DNA of 64,000 nucleotides from Alishewanella tabrizica. Its GTDB lineage: Bacteria; Pseudomonadota; Gammaproteobacteria; Enterobacterales; Alteromonadaceae. Each line of letters opens with the position of its first letter. Within the stretch, counting starts at the first letter, position 1. Positions 42,235-52,528 of the stretch are shown in pieces. A program made the position numbers and the translations under genes. The notes below the pieces were generated by a model. The model worked only from the letters and a program-made list of their open reading frames with translations. It ran no database searches and was not told the DNA's origin. The stretch is from assembly GCF_014652375.1 (NCBI RefSeq), contig NZ_BMYR01000014.1, forward strand, positions 1 through 64,000, in the 5' to 3' direction.

Positions 42235-44811
42235 TTATTTAGTCTGAATAGTAAAGTGTTCGCCATCATGGTCAACCATAATGGTACTACCAGGCAAAAA
42301 GTGACCTTGCAATAAAGACTGTGCCAATGCATTCTCCAAGTGTTGTTGGATTGCTCGCTTTAACGGTCTGGCACCAAACAATGGATCAAAACCCACTGCC
42401 GCTAACGTATCTAAAGCAGCTTCACTCACCTGCAACTGATAATCACGTTGTTGTAAACGTTGTTCCAAACGTTTGAGCTGAATACGTGCAATTTGTTTAA
42501 TTTGAACGCTATCTAATGGATGGAAAACAACGGTTTCATCCAATCGATTCAAAAACTCTGGCCGAAACTGTTTGGCTAAAACCCCCATCAGCATCTCTTT
42601 CATCTGAGTGTAACTAAATTCACGATAATGCTCTTGTATCAGGTCTGAACCAAGATTAGATGTCATGATAATTACCGTATTTTTAAAATCCACGGTTCGG
42701 CCATGCCCATCGGTTAAACGCCCATCGTCTAACACCTGCAGTAAAATATTAAATACATCAGGATGCGCTTTCTCTACCTCATCTAACAAAATCACTGAAT
42801 AAGGTTTGCGCCTTACTGCTTCAGTTAAATACCCCCCCTCTTCATAGCCTACATACCCTGGGGGCGCACCGACCAGCCTTGATACAGCGTGTTTTTCCAT
42901 AAACTCCGACATATCAATTCGAATCATTGCTTCAGGGCTATCAAATAAAAACCTGGCTAACGCTTTGGTTAATTCTGTTTTCCCAACCCCAGTAGGCCCT
43001 AAAAACAAAAAGGAACCGATGGGCTTATTGGGATCAGCTAAGCCGGCACGCGAGCGACGAATAGCGTTTGAGACTGCCGCCACCGCTTCATGCTGCCCGA
43101 CCACGTTGTTATGTAAAGCCTGCTCCATGCGTAATAACTTATCGCGCTCGCCCTCAAGCATTTTACTGACGGGAATACCCGTTGCTTTTGATAACACATC
43201 GGCTATTTCATGCTCTGTCACTTTATTACGCAGCAAGGTCATCTCTTGCATTTCCGCTTGCGATGCTAAATCTAACTTTTTCTCTAACTCGGGAATGCGT
43301 CCATATTGCAATTCTGACATTCGCTGTAGATCACTGGCGCGACGCGCAACCTCTAAATCTAGCCGTGCTTGCTCTAACTCGGCTTTGATATTTTGAGTGC
43401 CTTGCAATGCCGCTTTTTCAGACTCCCACACTTCATCTAACTCGTTATAACGGCTGTCTAGCTCTTGGATCTGTTCTTGTATCCCATCACGCCGCTTTTT
43501 ACTGGCGTCGTCGGCTTCCTTTGCTAGGGCATTATCTTCGAGTTTTAATTGGATGATCCGCCGTTCTAACCGATCTAACTCTTCCGGCTTAGAATCCATT
43601 TGCATCCGAATACTCGACGCGGCTTCATCAATTAAATCTATTGCTTTGTCAGGTAATTGCCTATCGCTAACATAACGATGAGACAGCGTGGCTGCAGCAA
43701 CGATTGCCGGATCAGTAATTTCTACCGCATGATGTAACTCGTAGCGTTCTTTTAAACCGCGAAGAATCGCAATGGTATCCTCGACACTCGGCTCTTCTAC
43801 TAACACCTTTTGAAAACGGCGCTCTAAAGCGGCATCTTTCTCAATGTATTTACGATATTCATCTAAGGTTGTTGCGCCCAAGCAATGCAATTCGCCACGT
43901 GCTAACGCAGGTTTGAGCATATTACCCGCGTCCATGGCGCCATCCGCTTTGCCAGCTCCCACCATGGTATGGATTTCATCAATAAATAAAATAATCTGGC
44001 CTTCTTCTTTGGCCACATCACTGAGCACAGCTTTTAGGCGCTCTTCAAATTCACCACGATATTTAGCGCCAGCGAGCAAGGAACCCATATCTAAAGACAA
44101 GACGCGTTTATCTTTTAATCCCTCTGGGACTTCTTTATTGATAATACGCTGAGCTAACCCTTCGACAATTGCAGTTTTACCCACGCCAGGCTCACCGATG
44201 AGTACGGGATTATTCTTGGTGCGGCGCTGCAATACTTGAATACAACGACGAATTTCTTCATCTCGACCGATAACAGGATCTAATTTACCCGCTTCAGCCC
44301 TGGCAGTTAAATCAATAGTATATTTTGTTAACGCTTGGCGCGTATCTTCAGCATTAACATCATCGACCTTCTGACCACCACGCAGTTGTTCAATAGCGGC
44401 ATTGATATTGTTAGCCGTGACACCTAACAACTGTAATATGCGACCGAGTTCCGATTTATCTTCAGTTGCGGCTAAAACAAATAACTCACTGGAAATAAAT
44501 TGGTCTTTACGTTTTTGCGCCAGCTTATCGCACTGCTGTAATAATTGCGCGGTACTAGCAGCAAGTTGTAAATTGGCCGCTTGGCCTTCTACGCGAGGTA
44601 AACGTTCGATGGCTTGACTGACTTTAGAACGTAATTCGTTGAAGTTAATCGCCAGCTTGTTAAGTAATTCTCGAACCGTACCACCCTCTTGGTTGAGTAA
44701 GGCAAACATCAGGTGTACGGGTTCAATAAATTGTTGATCACGACCTAGTGCCAGCGATTGTGCATCGGCAATGGCTTCTTGAAATTTTGCAGTGAATTTA
44801 TCTAATCGCAT
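42235..44811 (-). CDS. clpB: ATP-dependent disaggregase ClpB
   Basis: Hsp100 unfoldase that rescues aggregated proteins with DnaK/DnaJ. The 858-aa protein (E. coli 857) has the Clp N domain (1-145), AAA1 (Walker [10 protein letters not shown] near 205), the long coiled-coil M domain (about 400-525) that defines ClpB, and AAA2 (GPTGVGKTE near 605, GYVGYEEGG pore loop). It has no ClpP-binding loop. A heat-shock promoter lies 44-71 nt upstream and a terminator 22 nt past the stop. Confidence 0.98.
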   Translation of the reverse strand: MRLDKFTAKFQEAIADAQSLALGRDQQFIEPVHLMFALLNQEGGTVRELLNKLAINFNELRSKVSQAIERLPRVEGQAANLQLAASTAQLLQQCDKLAQKRKDQFISSELFVLAATEDKSELGRILQLLGVTANNINAAIEQLRGGQKVDDVNAEDTRQALTKYTIDLTARAEAGKLDPVIGRDEEIRRCIQVLQRRTKNNPVLIGEPGVGKTAIVEGLAQRIINKEVPEGLKDKRVLSLDMGSLLAGAKYRGEFEERLKAVLSDVAKEEGQIILFIDEIHTMVGAGKADGAMDAGNMLKPALARGELHCLGATTLDEYRKYIEKDAALERRFQKVLVEEPSVEDTIAILRGLKERYELHHAVEITDPAIVAAATLSHRYVSDRQLPDKAIDLIDEAASSIRMQMDSKPEELDRLERRIIQLKLEDNALAKEADDASKKRRDGIQEQIQELDSRYNELDEVWESEKAALQGTQNIKAELEQARLDLEVARRASDLQRMSELQYGRIPELEKKLDLASQAEMQEMTLLRNKVTEHEIADVLSKATGIPVSKMLEGERDKLLRMEQALHNNVVGQHEAVAAVSNAIRRSRAGLADPNKPIGSFLFLGPTGVGKTELTKALARFLFDSPEAMIRIDMSEFMEKHAVSRLVGAPPGYVGYEEGGYLTEAVRRKPYSVILLDEVEKAHPDVFNILLQVLDDGRLTDGHGRTVDFKNTVIIMTSNLGSDLIQEHYREFSYTQMKEMLMGVLAKQFRPEFLNRLDETVVFHPLDSVQIKQIARIQLKRLEQRLQQRDYQLQVSEAALDTLAAVGFDPLFGARPLKRAIQQHLENALAQSLLQGHFLPGSTIMVDHDGEHFTIQTK

Positions 44812-44854
44812 GAGAGGGCTCCTACAAGCATCATTAAGCGTTGATATACCCTAA

Positions 44855-44882
44855 AATTGGGGAGCATTGCAGAATTTTCAAG
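44855..44882 (-). promoter_or_regulatory. sigma32 heat-shock promoter of clpB
   Basis: On the complement: CTTGAAA (44876-44882), 13 nt, CCCCAATT (44855-44862), very close to the RpoH consensus CTTGAAA-N11-16-CCCCATnT. Transcription would start about 35 nt before the ATG. Confidence 0.88.
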
Positions 44883-44924
44883 CAATAGACGTCAAAAATT
44901 TGACTTAGATCATAAAAGTATTGA

Positions 44925-45686
44925 CTAGTCTAACCAAATCGCACTGGCCATGCGGCCTGTTTGGCCATCGCGCCGATAGGAAAAAAACTGTGCAGGTTGC
45001 TGATAAGTACAATAATCGCCACCATAAATGGCATTGACGCCTTGCGCCATTAAACGTTGCTTAGCCAATAAGTAGAGATCGGCTAAGTATTTACCCTGAG
45101 CCGTTGGCTGAAATGCGGCCTCAGCCATGGCCTGATGTTGGATAAAGGTATTACGCACCTCGGCCCCAACTTCAAACGCACTTTTACTAATTGCAGGTCC
45201 GAGCCACGCTAAAATAGTCTCAGAGCTTGCCTGAAAGTGTTTAAGCGTTTCTTCAATCACGCCACTGGCTAAACCACGCCAGCCGGCATGGATTGCAGCC
45301 ACTTCTCGTCCAGCCTTGTCACACAATAATATAGGCAAACAATCGGCCGTCATCACTACACACACACGCTTAGGCTGTTTGCTATATGCGGCATCAGCCA
45401 TAATCGGTGCTGTGTTAGCGTAAGTGACTAATTCAGGTTGTGCCACGTTCGTGCCATGCACCTGCTGTAACCATAATGGCGCAGTTGGCATACCGGATAG
45501 ATCTTGAAAACGCTGCCGATTATGCTGCACATGTTGCGGTTCATCACCCACATGATCGCCGAGATTAAAACTGTCAAACACGCCTCTTGAACAACCGCCA
45601 ACGCGAGTAGAGCTTACCGCACGGACATTTAATGGCGCAGGCCAATCTGGCACCAATAAATTCTCGGTAAGGCGTGAAAGGGGCAT
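44925..45686 (-). CDS. pgeF: peptidoglycan editing factor PgeF (YfiH, multicopper-like)
   Basis: A 253-aa cytoplasmic protein of the DUF152/YfiH family, with the metal-site motifs QQVHG, TADCLPILL and HAGWRGLASGV. E. coli PgeF prevents L-Ser incorporation into muropeptides; other members act as purine nucleoside phosphorylases. It starts 22 nt past rluD and precedes clpB, the usual rluD-yfiH-clpB order. Confidence 0.93.
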   Translation of the reverse strand: MPLSRLTENLLVPDWPAPLNVRAVSSTRVGGCSRGVFDSFNLGDHVGDEPQHVQHNRQRFQDLSGMPTAPLWLQQVHGTNVAQPELVTYANTAPIMADAAYSKQPKRVCVVMTADCLPILLCDKAGREVAAIHAGWRGLASGVIEETLKHFQASSETILAWLGPAISKSAFEVGAEVRNTFIQHQAMAEAAFQPTAQGKYLADLYLLAKQRLMAQGVNAIYGGDYCTYQQPAQFFSYRRDGQTGRMASAIWLD

Positions 45687-45708
45687 TTAAGTTCCTTAGC
45701 TTTGGCGT

Positions 45709-46683
45709 TTACACAAAATCCATACCGTGCTTTTGGGTATCAGCACGCAGTGCATTATTCAAGGCCACCATATCATCAGGTAAAGGGGCATGCCACTCTA
45801 ATAGTTGTCCTGTGATGGGATGGGCTAGTTTTAACATGATGGCGTGCAACGCTTGGCGTTTAAAGTTACGCATCATTACCAATAAACTTTCTTCAGCTTG
45901 GCGTGGCGGTCTTGGCCGACCACCATAGACTGGATCACCAACAAGCGGATGACTGATAAACGTCATATGTACTCGAATTTGATGCGTTCTGCCGGTTTCC
46001 AAACGCAAGCGTAAACGGGTATGCGCGCGGTATTTCTCCATAACACGATAATGCGTGACAGCAGGCTTACCGTTCTCAATAACAGCCATCAAGGTTCGTT
46101 TAGTGGGATGCCGCCCAAGAGGACGATTAACTAGCCCGCCGCCGGTCATTGCGCCGTAACACACTGCCTCGTACTCACGCGTAATTTCACGTGCTTGCAT
46201 AGCCTCAACCAAATGCGTTTGCGCCGGTATGGTTTTCGCAATCACCATTAATCCTGTTGTATCTTTATCCAGTCGATGCACAATACCTGCTCTAGGTACT
46301 TCAGCAATTCCCGGACAATGATGCAATAAGGCATTTAACAGGGTGCCTTCGCTATTTCCCGCGCCCGGATGCACTACTAAACCCGCAGGTTTGTTAATAA
46401 CTAATATATGTTCATCTTCAAAAATAATATTGAGATCGATAGGCTCTGCTTCAAAACGCTCATCTTCTGGTAGCGCAGCATGAATATCAATTTGCTCGCC
46501 GCCAAGCATTTTATGCCGAGGCGTGTTACAAAGCTGCTGGTTCACCAAGACCGCATCGGCCAAGATCCAATCTTTTATGCGCGAACGCGAATAATCGGGG
46601 AACATTTCGGCCAAAACCTGATCTAAGCGCTTACCATAAAGATGATCAGGAACGATTTGTGAAAGTTTTATCTGTTTTGTCAT
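45709..46683 (-). CDS. rluD: 23S rRNA pseudouridine synthase D
   Basis: RluD makes pseudouridines 1911/1915/1917 in helix 69 of 23S rRNA. The 324-aa protein has an N-terminal S4 domain (about 14-80) and the RluA catalytic motif HRLDKDTTGLMV with the essential Asp, followed by GRTHQIRVHM. It is divergent from bamD, as in E. coli. Confidence 0.97.
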   Translation of the reverse strand: MTKQIKLSQIVPDHLYGKRLDQVLAEMFPDYSRSRIKDWILADAVLVNQQLCNTPRHKMLGGEQIDIHAALPEDERFEAEPIDLNIIFEDEHILVINKPAGLVVHPGAGNSEGTLLNALLHHCPGIAEVPRAGIVHRLDKDTTGLMVIAKTIPAQTHLVEAMQAREITREYEAVCYGAMTGGGLVNRPLGRHPTKRTLMAVIENGKPAVTHYRVMEKYRAHTRLRLRLETGRTHQIRVHMTFISHPLVGDPVYGGRPRPPRQAEESLLVMMRNFKRQALHAIMLKLAHPITGQLLEWHAPLPDDMVALNNALRADTQKHGMDFV

Positions 46684-46806
46684 GACGGAAGCAGTTATCC
46701 TGTGTGCAACCCCTCGTTATCTGGGGTAGAATCGCAATAGAACGTATTTTAACGATTTTACGCTGGACTAGACAGCCATTTAGCTTAAGTAGTAACGGAT
46801 TTTTAC

Positions 46807-47559
46807 ATGAAATTGAAATTTATCCTGATTATTTTGATGTCAATTACGCTGAGCGCCTGCGCCGGCAAGCCAAAACCAGAGCAAGTTAATCCTTCGCAAA
46901 CTGCGCAAGGCCAATATCAACAAGCAAAAGACGTGCTCGATGCCGGCTTATACAACAGAGCTATCGAATTATTGAAAGCGGTTGAAAGCCGTTTTCCATT
47001 TGGTCCATTGGCACGTCAAGTCCAATTAGATTTAATCTATGCATATCATCAGGCGGGTGATTTGCCTCAAGCCTTGGCCAGTATTGACCGCTTTATTCGT
47101 CTTAATCCTAATCAACCTGATTTAGATTATGTCTACTACATGCGTGGACTCACCAATTTAAAAGCAGATGAAAATGCTTTTCAGGAATTTTTTGGTATCG
47201 ATCGTTCCGATCGCGATTTAAGCAGTACCCGTCAAGCGTTTGAAGATTTCAAAATTTTATTAAACAGCTATCCGCAAAGTAAGTATGCCGCGGATGCGAA
47301 ACAACGCATGGTAATCATCAAAGATCAACTGGCGCGACATGAATTGTTGGTGGCAGATTATTACTTACGTCGTGGTGCTTTTTTAGCTGCAGCTAATCGG
47401 GGAAAATACGTGGTTGAATTTTATCGCGATTCACCTTTAGTTGAACAAGCCTTAGTGATCATGGTTGAAAGCTATGAGAAGCTGGGTCTTGATAAGTTAA
47501 AAACAGACACTGAGCAAGTGTTACGTTTAAACTTCCCGCAAAACAGCCGCTTTAACTAA
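46807..47559 (+). CDS. bamD: outer membrane assembly lipoprotein BamD
   Basis: An essential lipoprotein of the BAM complex, which inserts beta-barrel proteins. The 250-aa protein has a lipobox LSAC (lipid cysteine C18) and five TPR-like repeats (for example YQQAKDVLDAGLYNRAIELLKAVESRFP and YMRGL). No raiA follows in this genome segment, unlike in E. coli. Confidence 0.96.
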   Translation: MKLKFILIILMSITLSACAGKPKPEQVNPSQTAQGQYQQAKDVLDAGLYNRAIELLKAVESRFPFGPLARQVQLDLIYAYHQAGDLPQALASIDRFIRLNPNQPDLDYVYYMRGLTNLKADENAFQEFFGIDRSDRDLSSTRQAFEDFKILLNSYPQSKYAADAKQRMVIIKDQLARHELLVADYYLRRGAFLAAANRGKYVVEFYRDSPLVEQALVIMVESYEKLGLDKLKTDTEQVLRLNFPQNSRFN

Positions 47560-47576
47560 GTAGTTGCTCTGTACAT

Positions 47577-47604
47577 GCCCCCTCGAGCGAGCGCTTCAGG
47601 GGGC
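47577..47604 (+). terminator. intrinsic terminator of bamD
   Basis: Stem GCCCCCT/AGGGGGC with a 14-nt loop, then TTTTTAAT. Confidence 0.8.
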
Positions 47605-47618
47605 TTTTTAATAACGTT

Positions 47619-48980
47619 TTACAATGCTTCTAACGCATCCGCTAATTTACTCACTCCAATAACTTCCATACCGTCGATAAGCTCTTTGGGTTTATTCGCT
47701 AAAGGCACAATGGCGCGGCGAAAACCATGTTTAGCCGCTTCGCGCAAACGCTCCTGACCACTAGGCACCGGCCGGATCTCTCCTGCTAAGCCCACTTCGC
47801 CAAATACAACTAGATCATTCGGTAAAGGTTTATCCCTAAAACTCGACACTAGTGCTAATAGTGTGGCTAAATCTGCACTGGTTTCATTAACTTTCACGCC
47901 CCCCACAACGTTAACAAACACATCTTGATCAGCCATTTGGATCCCCGCATGCCGATGCATAACCGCCAATAGCATAGAGATACGATTTTGCTCCATTCCT
48001 AAGGTGACTCGCCGCGGATTATTAAGAGGGGAATAATCCACTAAGCCCTGTATTTCCACCAGAAGTGGACGCGTTCCTTCCCATAGCACCATTACGATAC
48101 TGCCAGACTGATCTTCTTTACCTCGCGTTAAAAAAATGGCAGAAGGATTTTTTACTTCTTTCATGCCCTGCCCGGTCATAGCAAACACTCCCAACTCGTT
48201 TACCGGACCAAAGCGATTTTTATGACCGCGCATGGTGCGATAACGACTATCGGCATCGCCATCTAACATCACCGAACAATCGATACAATGCTCTAACACT
48301 TTGGGGCCGGCTAAAGAGCCATCTTTTGTGACATGGCCCACCATAATAATGGCGATATGGTATTGCTTTGCAAAACGGGTTAAAAAAGCCGCACTTTCTC
48401 TAACTTGTGACACGCTACCTGGTGCCGATTGAATATCGGCTAAATGCATAACCTGTATCGAATCAATAACCATTATTCGCGGCTTTTCTTGCTGCGCAAG
48501 CTGACAAATCGTTTCGACATTCGTTTCCGCCAACATCTTAAGATCTGCCATAGGTAAGCCTAAGCGCTGCGCACGCATAGCAACTTGCTGTAAAGATTCC
48601 TCTCCCGTCACATACAGTGCGCCACCTTGCTGCGCCAAACCACACATTACCTGCAATAACAACGTACTTTTACCCGCCCCCGGATGCCCCCCAATAAGAA
48701 TGGCTGAACCTGGGACAATACCCCCACCCAAAACGCGATCAAACTCTAAAAAACCCGAACTGAAACGTGGCACCTCTTGCAAATCCACTTCATCCAGCCG
48801 CATAACTTTCGCAACCGCTGCGCCAGCATAGCCTTCAAATCGGGTATTTTTACTTTTTACCGCCCCTAGTCGTACCTCACTGACACTGTTCCACGTTCCA
48901 CACTCGGTACACTGGCCTTGCCAACGCATAAAGTCAGCGCCACATTCATTACACACATAGGCCGTTTTTGTTTTTGCCAT
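47619..48980 (-). CDS. radA: DNA repair protein RadA
   Basis: A RecA-related branch-migration helicase of recombination. The 453-aa protein has an N-terminal C4 zinc finger (C10, C13, C24, C27), Walker A GGHPGAGKST (near 97), the RadA motif KNRFG and a C-terminal Lon-protease-like domain (about 290-453). It is divergent from the PilZ gene. Confidence 0.97.
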   Translation of the reverse strand: MAKTKTAYVCNECGADFMRWQGQCTECGTWNSVSEVRLGAVKSKNTRFEGYAGAAVAKVMRLDEVDLQEVPRFSSGFLEFDRVLGGGIVPGSAILIGGHPGAGKSTLLLQVMCGLAQQGGALYVTGEESLQQVAMRAQRLGLPMADLKMLAETNVETICQLAQQEKPRIMVIDSIQVMHLADIQSAPGSVSQVRESAAFLTRFAKQYHIAIIMVGHVTKDGSLAGPKVLEHCIDCSVMLDGDADSRYRTMRGHKNRFGPVNELGVFAMTGQGMKEVKNPSAIFLTRGKEDQSGSIVMVLWEGTRPLLVEIQGLVDYSPLNNPRRVTLGMEQNRISMLLAVMHRHAGIQMADQDVFVNVVGGVKVNETSADLATLLALVSSFRDKPLPNDLVVFGEVGLAGEIRPVPSGQERLREAAKHGFRRAIVPLANKPKELIDGMEVIGVSKLADALEAL

Positions 48981-49095
48981 AACTCTTCTCGCTTTACATG
49001 AAAGGCACAGATATTGCTTTTCGAAAAAGAACCACGTAGCTTAACCCGATTATAACTGGACGCTGCCAATTTTTTGGCAATTGAATCAATAAACA

Positions 49096-51612
49096 ATGAC
49101 TTCAACTGATCTTAAAGCTTATTTAGGCATCATATCGCGTATGAAAGGCCTACTAAACTCGCCAGAGTTTGAACAAACCTTTGCCAGTTTGACGGTAAGC
49201 TTGCCTAAATCAAAACAATTTTTGTTAAAAATGGAGTTGAAGCGTCTAGCGCAGCCCTGTAGCTATTTTATTGATTTACGTGGCCACGTTGATGGCGATG
49301 TCAAACCCTTTCAACATATGGAAAAAACCCATTACTTGGACGATAACGCCAAACAGATCTTTGAAAGTGGTATCAAAGATTATGGTGAATATACGCTGGG
49401 CGTTTACGAAGAAGTGATGAATGCGGATAATAACTTTCGAGTACGCCATCGTAAAGAAACCGAAGAACGGGTAAAAAACACGCTGGAAAGTTTACGCAAA
49501 GGCCCTTTGCTACCCGAAAACAGTTCGCCAGTAGAAAAAGAACCTGACGCAGAAGAGGTCACTAATAGTAATAAACTAGTTCAGTTTGGTTATTACATTA
49601 GTCGCCGTGAAGAACGCATGAATTATGGTCTTGAAGTTGAAGTTCGCTCGGCTGAATCACCTTTTGCTGCCATGACCAGTGATTTATCCGTATCGGGGTG
49701 TAAATTAAAAGTCCCTGCCGGTAAGGGGATCCAAGTAGGTGATCAGCTAAATTTAATACTAAAGGGCTTAGAAAAAGAATTTACACTCGACTTACCCAAT
49801 GGCTTGAACTATCAGGTTTTACAAGTTGATGAGCAAGAAAAATTCGCGTATTTACGCTTGAAACGATTAGACCCAGAGCAAGAACCGCAATTTAATCAAT
49901 TCCTACAAAGTTTTATTCATGGTAATAAGCGCCGCTATAAAATAAATTTAGATAACACCACCGATGCGGCACTTACAAAAGGCTATGAGCAATATTACTT
50001 ACCTCGCATCAATTCGTTACCTATTTATTTAACGGTTACTGATGGTATTGTTCATAGCCGCTTTTGTCTTACCAGTGATTACAATAAAGCGTCTTGGCAC
50101 TACTTTTTAGACGAACAACAACATTCTGTTTTAAATTTGTTGTTATCAGCACGACGCTTAAAACAGCTGTTAAATATAGATACGGCTGAACGCTCATGCA
50201 TTCTGTATTGCTTTACGCATGCAGCAAAAGGCAAATTATACTTTTATGCCGCCACTAGCATCGAGCTGGCATTAGCTCCGGCTTTGCGCGATATGTTTTT
50301 TGGCTTTGGTGCCGGTAAACCCAGTTGGCGCGTTTTCCATTTCAATGTCCTAAAAACGCATGTCAGTAAAAGCCAAAATGAATTTGCATTACCGGGAAGT
50401 GTTAACAGTGAGCCCTGTTCACCACTGATCAGCAGCATGCTAAAAGATATGCATTACATTGTTGCCCTTACCGAAATAAGTGCACCAGAGCATCGCAGCC
50501 ATTATGCTAATCACAGTTATGATAGTACCAAGTTAGCTGAATTAAACAAATTTGGTTTAAGTAAAGCCGTGCAGCCGCAACCTTGTGAAGCTATTCCAAT
50601 ACATTATGTCAATTTACGCGCAGAATCGCGCTATTTGTACAAAACAACGGTGTTACTAAAAAAACAAGATGAACACCCCGTTATTAATGCGTTTACCCGG
50701 GATTTCTCAAGTGGTGGTTTGCAGCTGGAATGTACTGAACCCGTAGATTTTAATAAAGGTGATCTTTTATTACTCGAACTGCCAGATTTGCAAAAAATCG
50801 CCCCTAAATATCCATTACATCATTTGCCCTATGAGGTTATGGCGGTTAGCAAAAGTAAGACCATTATGAACCTAAAAATTGCGAAAGTTGAACCTCATAT
50901 TGGCAAACAGTTTTTTCAACAACTTATTCAAAGTAATCGCCATAAACTGACGGTGGCAGAAGAAACGCCTAAATACCCCGGATTGTCTGATGCCCTAAGA
51001 AATATGTATTTAAAAGCGTTGAACAATATCGCTATTTTTGTTCATCGCCGTGGCTTACGCCATGAAATAAGTGTCTTAGGACGAGGGGCACAACCCAACG
51101 CGTTACATAAATTATTGCAACTTGCACAGACCCAAGCTCAGATATTGGATTTAACGCTATTAACCAAACAAAATGTGCTTACCCAAGAGATCGCCAACCA
51201 ATTAAAACACATGAAACGACAAGATGCGGCGAAAAGCTGTGAGCTTTATATAAGAGTGACGGAGTCAGAGCGAGGAGCCCTGGAGTTTGTTAGCTATTAC
51301 GACTTTGAATTTGCCAGTGTTGAAGAACAAAACGTATTTGTACTTGATGCACTAGAACACCACATTTTATTTAGTTTCCGGCTATTTGTCTCTCGTACTG
51401 GTAAATTAGATGCAGACTATATTGCCAAAGAAATTGGCTATATTAGCGTTTACGCGATTCATAAAGCCAAATCGTTAGAGGAGGAACTCTGGCATGTCGA
51501 AGGGGTCGCTGACGGTGTCGAATGCTCAGCAGAAGTGGTATCTCGTTACAACGTGCAGGCCAGCGACCGTCAACAGCAAGCGCGACAGCGCATTCTAATT
51601 AGAGATCGTTGA
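49096..51612 (+). CDS. large double PilZ-domain c-di-GMP receptor
   Basis: An 838-aa soluble protein with two PilZ domains. In the first, R170-x3-R174 is followed by D196-x-S198-x2-G201 (DLSVSG); in the second, R508-x3-R512 is followed by D536-x-S538-x2-G541 (DFSSGG). Both c-di-GMP motifs are therefore intact. The remaining thirds have no recognised domain. Its place beside radA matches large PilZ proteins of Vibrio and Shewanella (the position of V. cholerae PlzC, from memory). Output unknown; motility or surface control is an inference. Its 3' end overlaps the convergent hydrolase gene by 14 nt. Confidence 0.88.
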   Translation: MTSTDLKAYLGIISRMKGLLNSPEFEQTFASLTVSLPKSKQFLLKMELKRLAQPCSYFIDLRGHVDGDVKPFQHMEKTHYLDDNAKQIFESGIKDYGEYTLGVYEEVMNADNNFRVRHRKETEERVKNTLESLRKGPLLPENSSPVEKEPDAEEVTNSNKLVQFGYYISRREERMNYGLEVEVRSAESPFAAMTSDLSVSGCKLKVPAGKGIQVGDQLNLILKGLEKEFTLDLPNGLNYQVLQVDEQEKFAYLRLKRLDPEQEPQFNQFLQSFIHGNKRRYKINLDNTTDAALTKGYEQYYLPRINSLPIYLTVTDGIVHSRFCLTSDYNKASWHYFLDEQQHSVLNLLLSARRLKQLLNIDTAERSCILYCFTHAAKGKLYFYAATSIELALAPALRDMFFGFGAGKPSWRVFHFNVLKTHVSKSQNEFALPGSVNSEPCSPLISSMLKDMHYIVALTEISAPEHRSHYANHSYDSTKLAELNKFGLSKAVQPQPCEAIPIHYVNLRAESRYLYKTTVLLKKQDEHPVINAFTRDFSSGGLQLECTEPVDFNKGDLLLLELPDLQKIAPKYPLHHLPYEVMAVSKSKTIMNLKIAKVEPHIGKQFFQQLIQSNRHKLTVAEETPKYPGLSDALRNMYLKALNNIAIFVHRRGLRHEISVLGRGAQPNALHKLLQLAQTQAQILDLTLLTKQNVLTQEIANQLKHMKRQDAAKSCELYIRVTESERGALEFVSYYDFEFASVEEQNVFVLDALEHHILFSFRLFVSRTGKLDADYIAKEIGYISVYAIHKAKSLEEELWHVEGVADGVECSAEVVSRYNVQASDRQQQARQRILIRDR

Positions 51613-52528
51613 TCTCGCGCGGACTAGAGCGCGCGTATAATACCTTCAACCATTGGGCTAACTCGGCAAAATGCTCGGTTGTCGCCGCGGGGTGCGTCAG
51701 CATTGAAATATGATCATAATTTGCTGCGTTTCCAAACGCTTTCCCTAATACACTAAATTGTGCGTCATGTTGGTGACATTCAGTAATAAAGGCTTGCACA
51801 TCCTGAGGATGGCCCAAGAGACGATCAAACGCGCCAGCAAAATGCCAAATGGCTGGCCATGACGTGCGTTGACACGCGGCATGATAATCAAACTGATCAC
51901 TAAGATCGGTGAACGGCGCCCCTCTTATCCAAGAAATCGTATCGTGTAAAAACTGCAAAGGCTCATTGTCTGCTCCCAGACGCCAGCGTTTAGCAGGCAA
52001 ATAACCATAACGCTGTCCTAGCCATGGGGCAAACCTATTCCAAATAACATCTATTTTTACTGTTCTGGCTAAAGAACGCACACTGATCACTCTTTTAGTA
52101 CCAAAACAAATTTTTGCTTTTATTTTGGGAAGTAAGTGGGGAAAACGTGCCAAACAGGCTGCCGCCAACACGCCCCCCCATGAGTGACAGATAAGCGTTA
52201 AAGGCTGATGATGTAGTTCGTAAAAATACTCGATTAATGCAGGAATATCGTGACAAATCAGTTGTTGCTGACTTTGCTGTAAACCCTGCTCCAAAGAAGG
52301 CTGTGACAAACCTCTACCTGCAAAATCAACAGCATACCCCATAAAACCGTGATCAGCCAAAAAGCTGGCTAAACCTTTACCCGAATGGCTATAAAAAATC
52401 CGGCCATTTTCCACTGCGCCGTGTAAATACAGGATCGGCCCCACCAACCCCTGAACAGGGGTGAGTTGCCTAACATGTAATTGGTAGGCCGCGAGATCAA
52501 CAAAAAGCGAGTGCTGCTGGTGCTTCAC
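51599..52528 (-). CDS. alpha/beta hydrolase
   Basis: A 309-aa cytoplasmic alpha/beta-fold hydrolase with oxyanion HG (YLHGAVENG), nucleophile elbow CHSWGG (Ser near 115) and a late Asp/His pair (HFAGAFDRLLG and NYDHISML). Substrate unknown. It starts inside the last codon of serB (ATGA overlap), so the two are coupled, though this pairing is not general knowledge. Confidence 0.85.
   Translation of the reverse strand: MKHQQHSLFVDLAAYQLHVRQLTPVQGLVGPILYLHGAVENGRIFYSHSGKGLASFLADHGFMGYAVDFAGRGLSQPSLEQGLQQSQQQLICHDIPALIEYFYELHHQPLTLICHSWGGVLAAACLARFPHLLPKIKAKICFGTKRVISVRSLARTVKIDVIWNRFAPWLGQRYGYLPAKRWRLGADNEPLQFLHDTISWIRGAPFTDLSDQFDYHAACQRTSWPAIWHFAGAFDRLLGHPQDVQAFITECHQHDAQFSVLGKAFGNAANYDHISMLTHPAATTEHFAELAQWLKVLYARSSPREINDL

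Noticed and set aside
46709..46728. ACCCC/GGGGT hairpin between rluD and bamD as a terminator
   Set aside because: It lies in a divergent promoter region and has no T-run on either strand.
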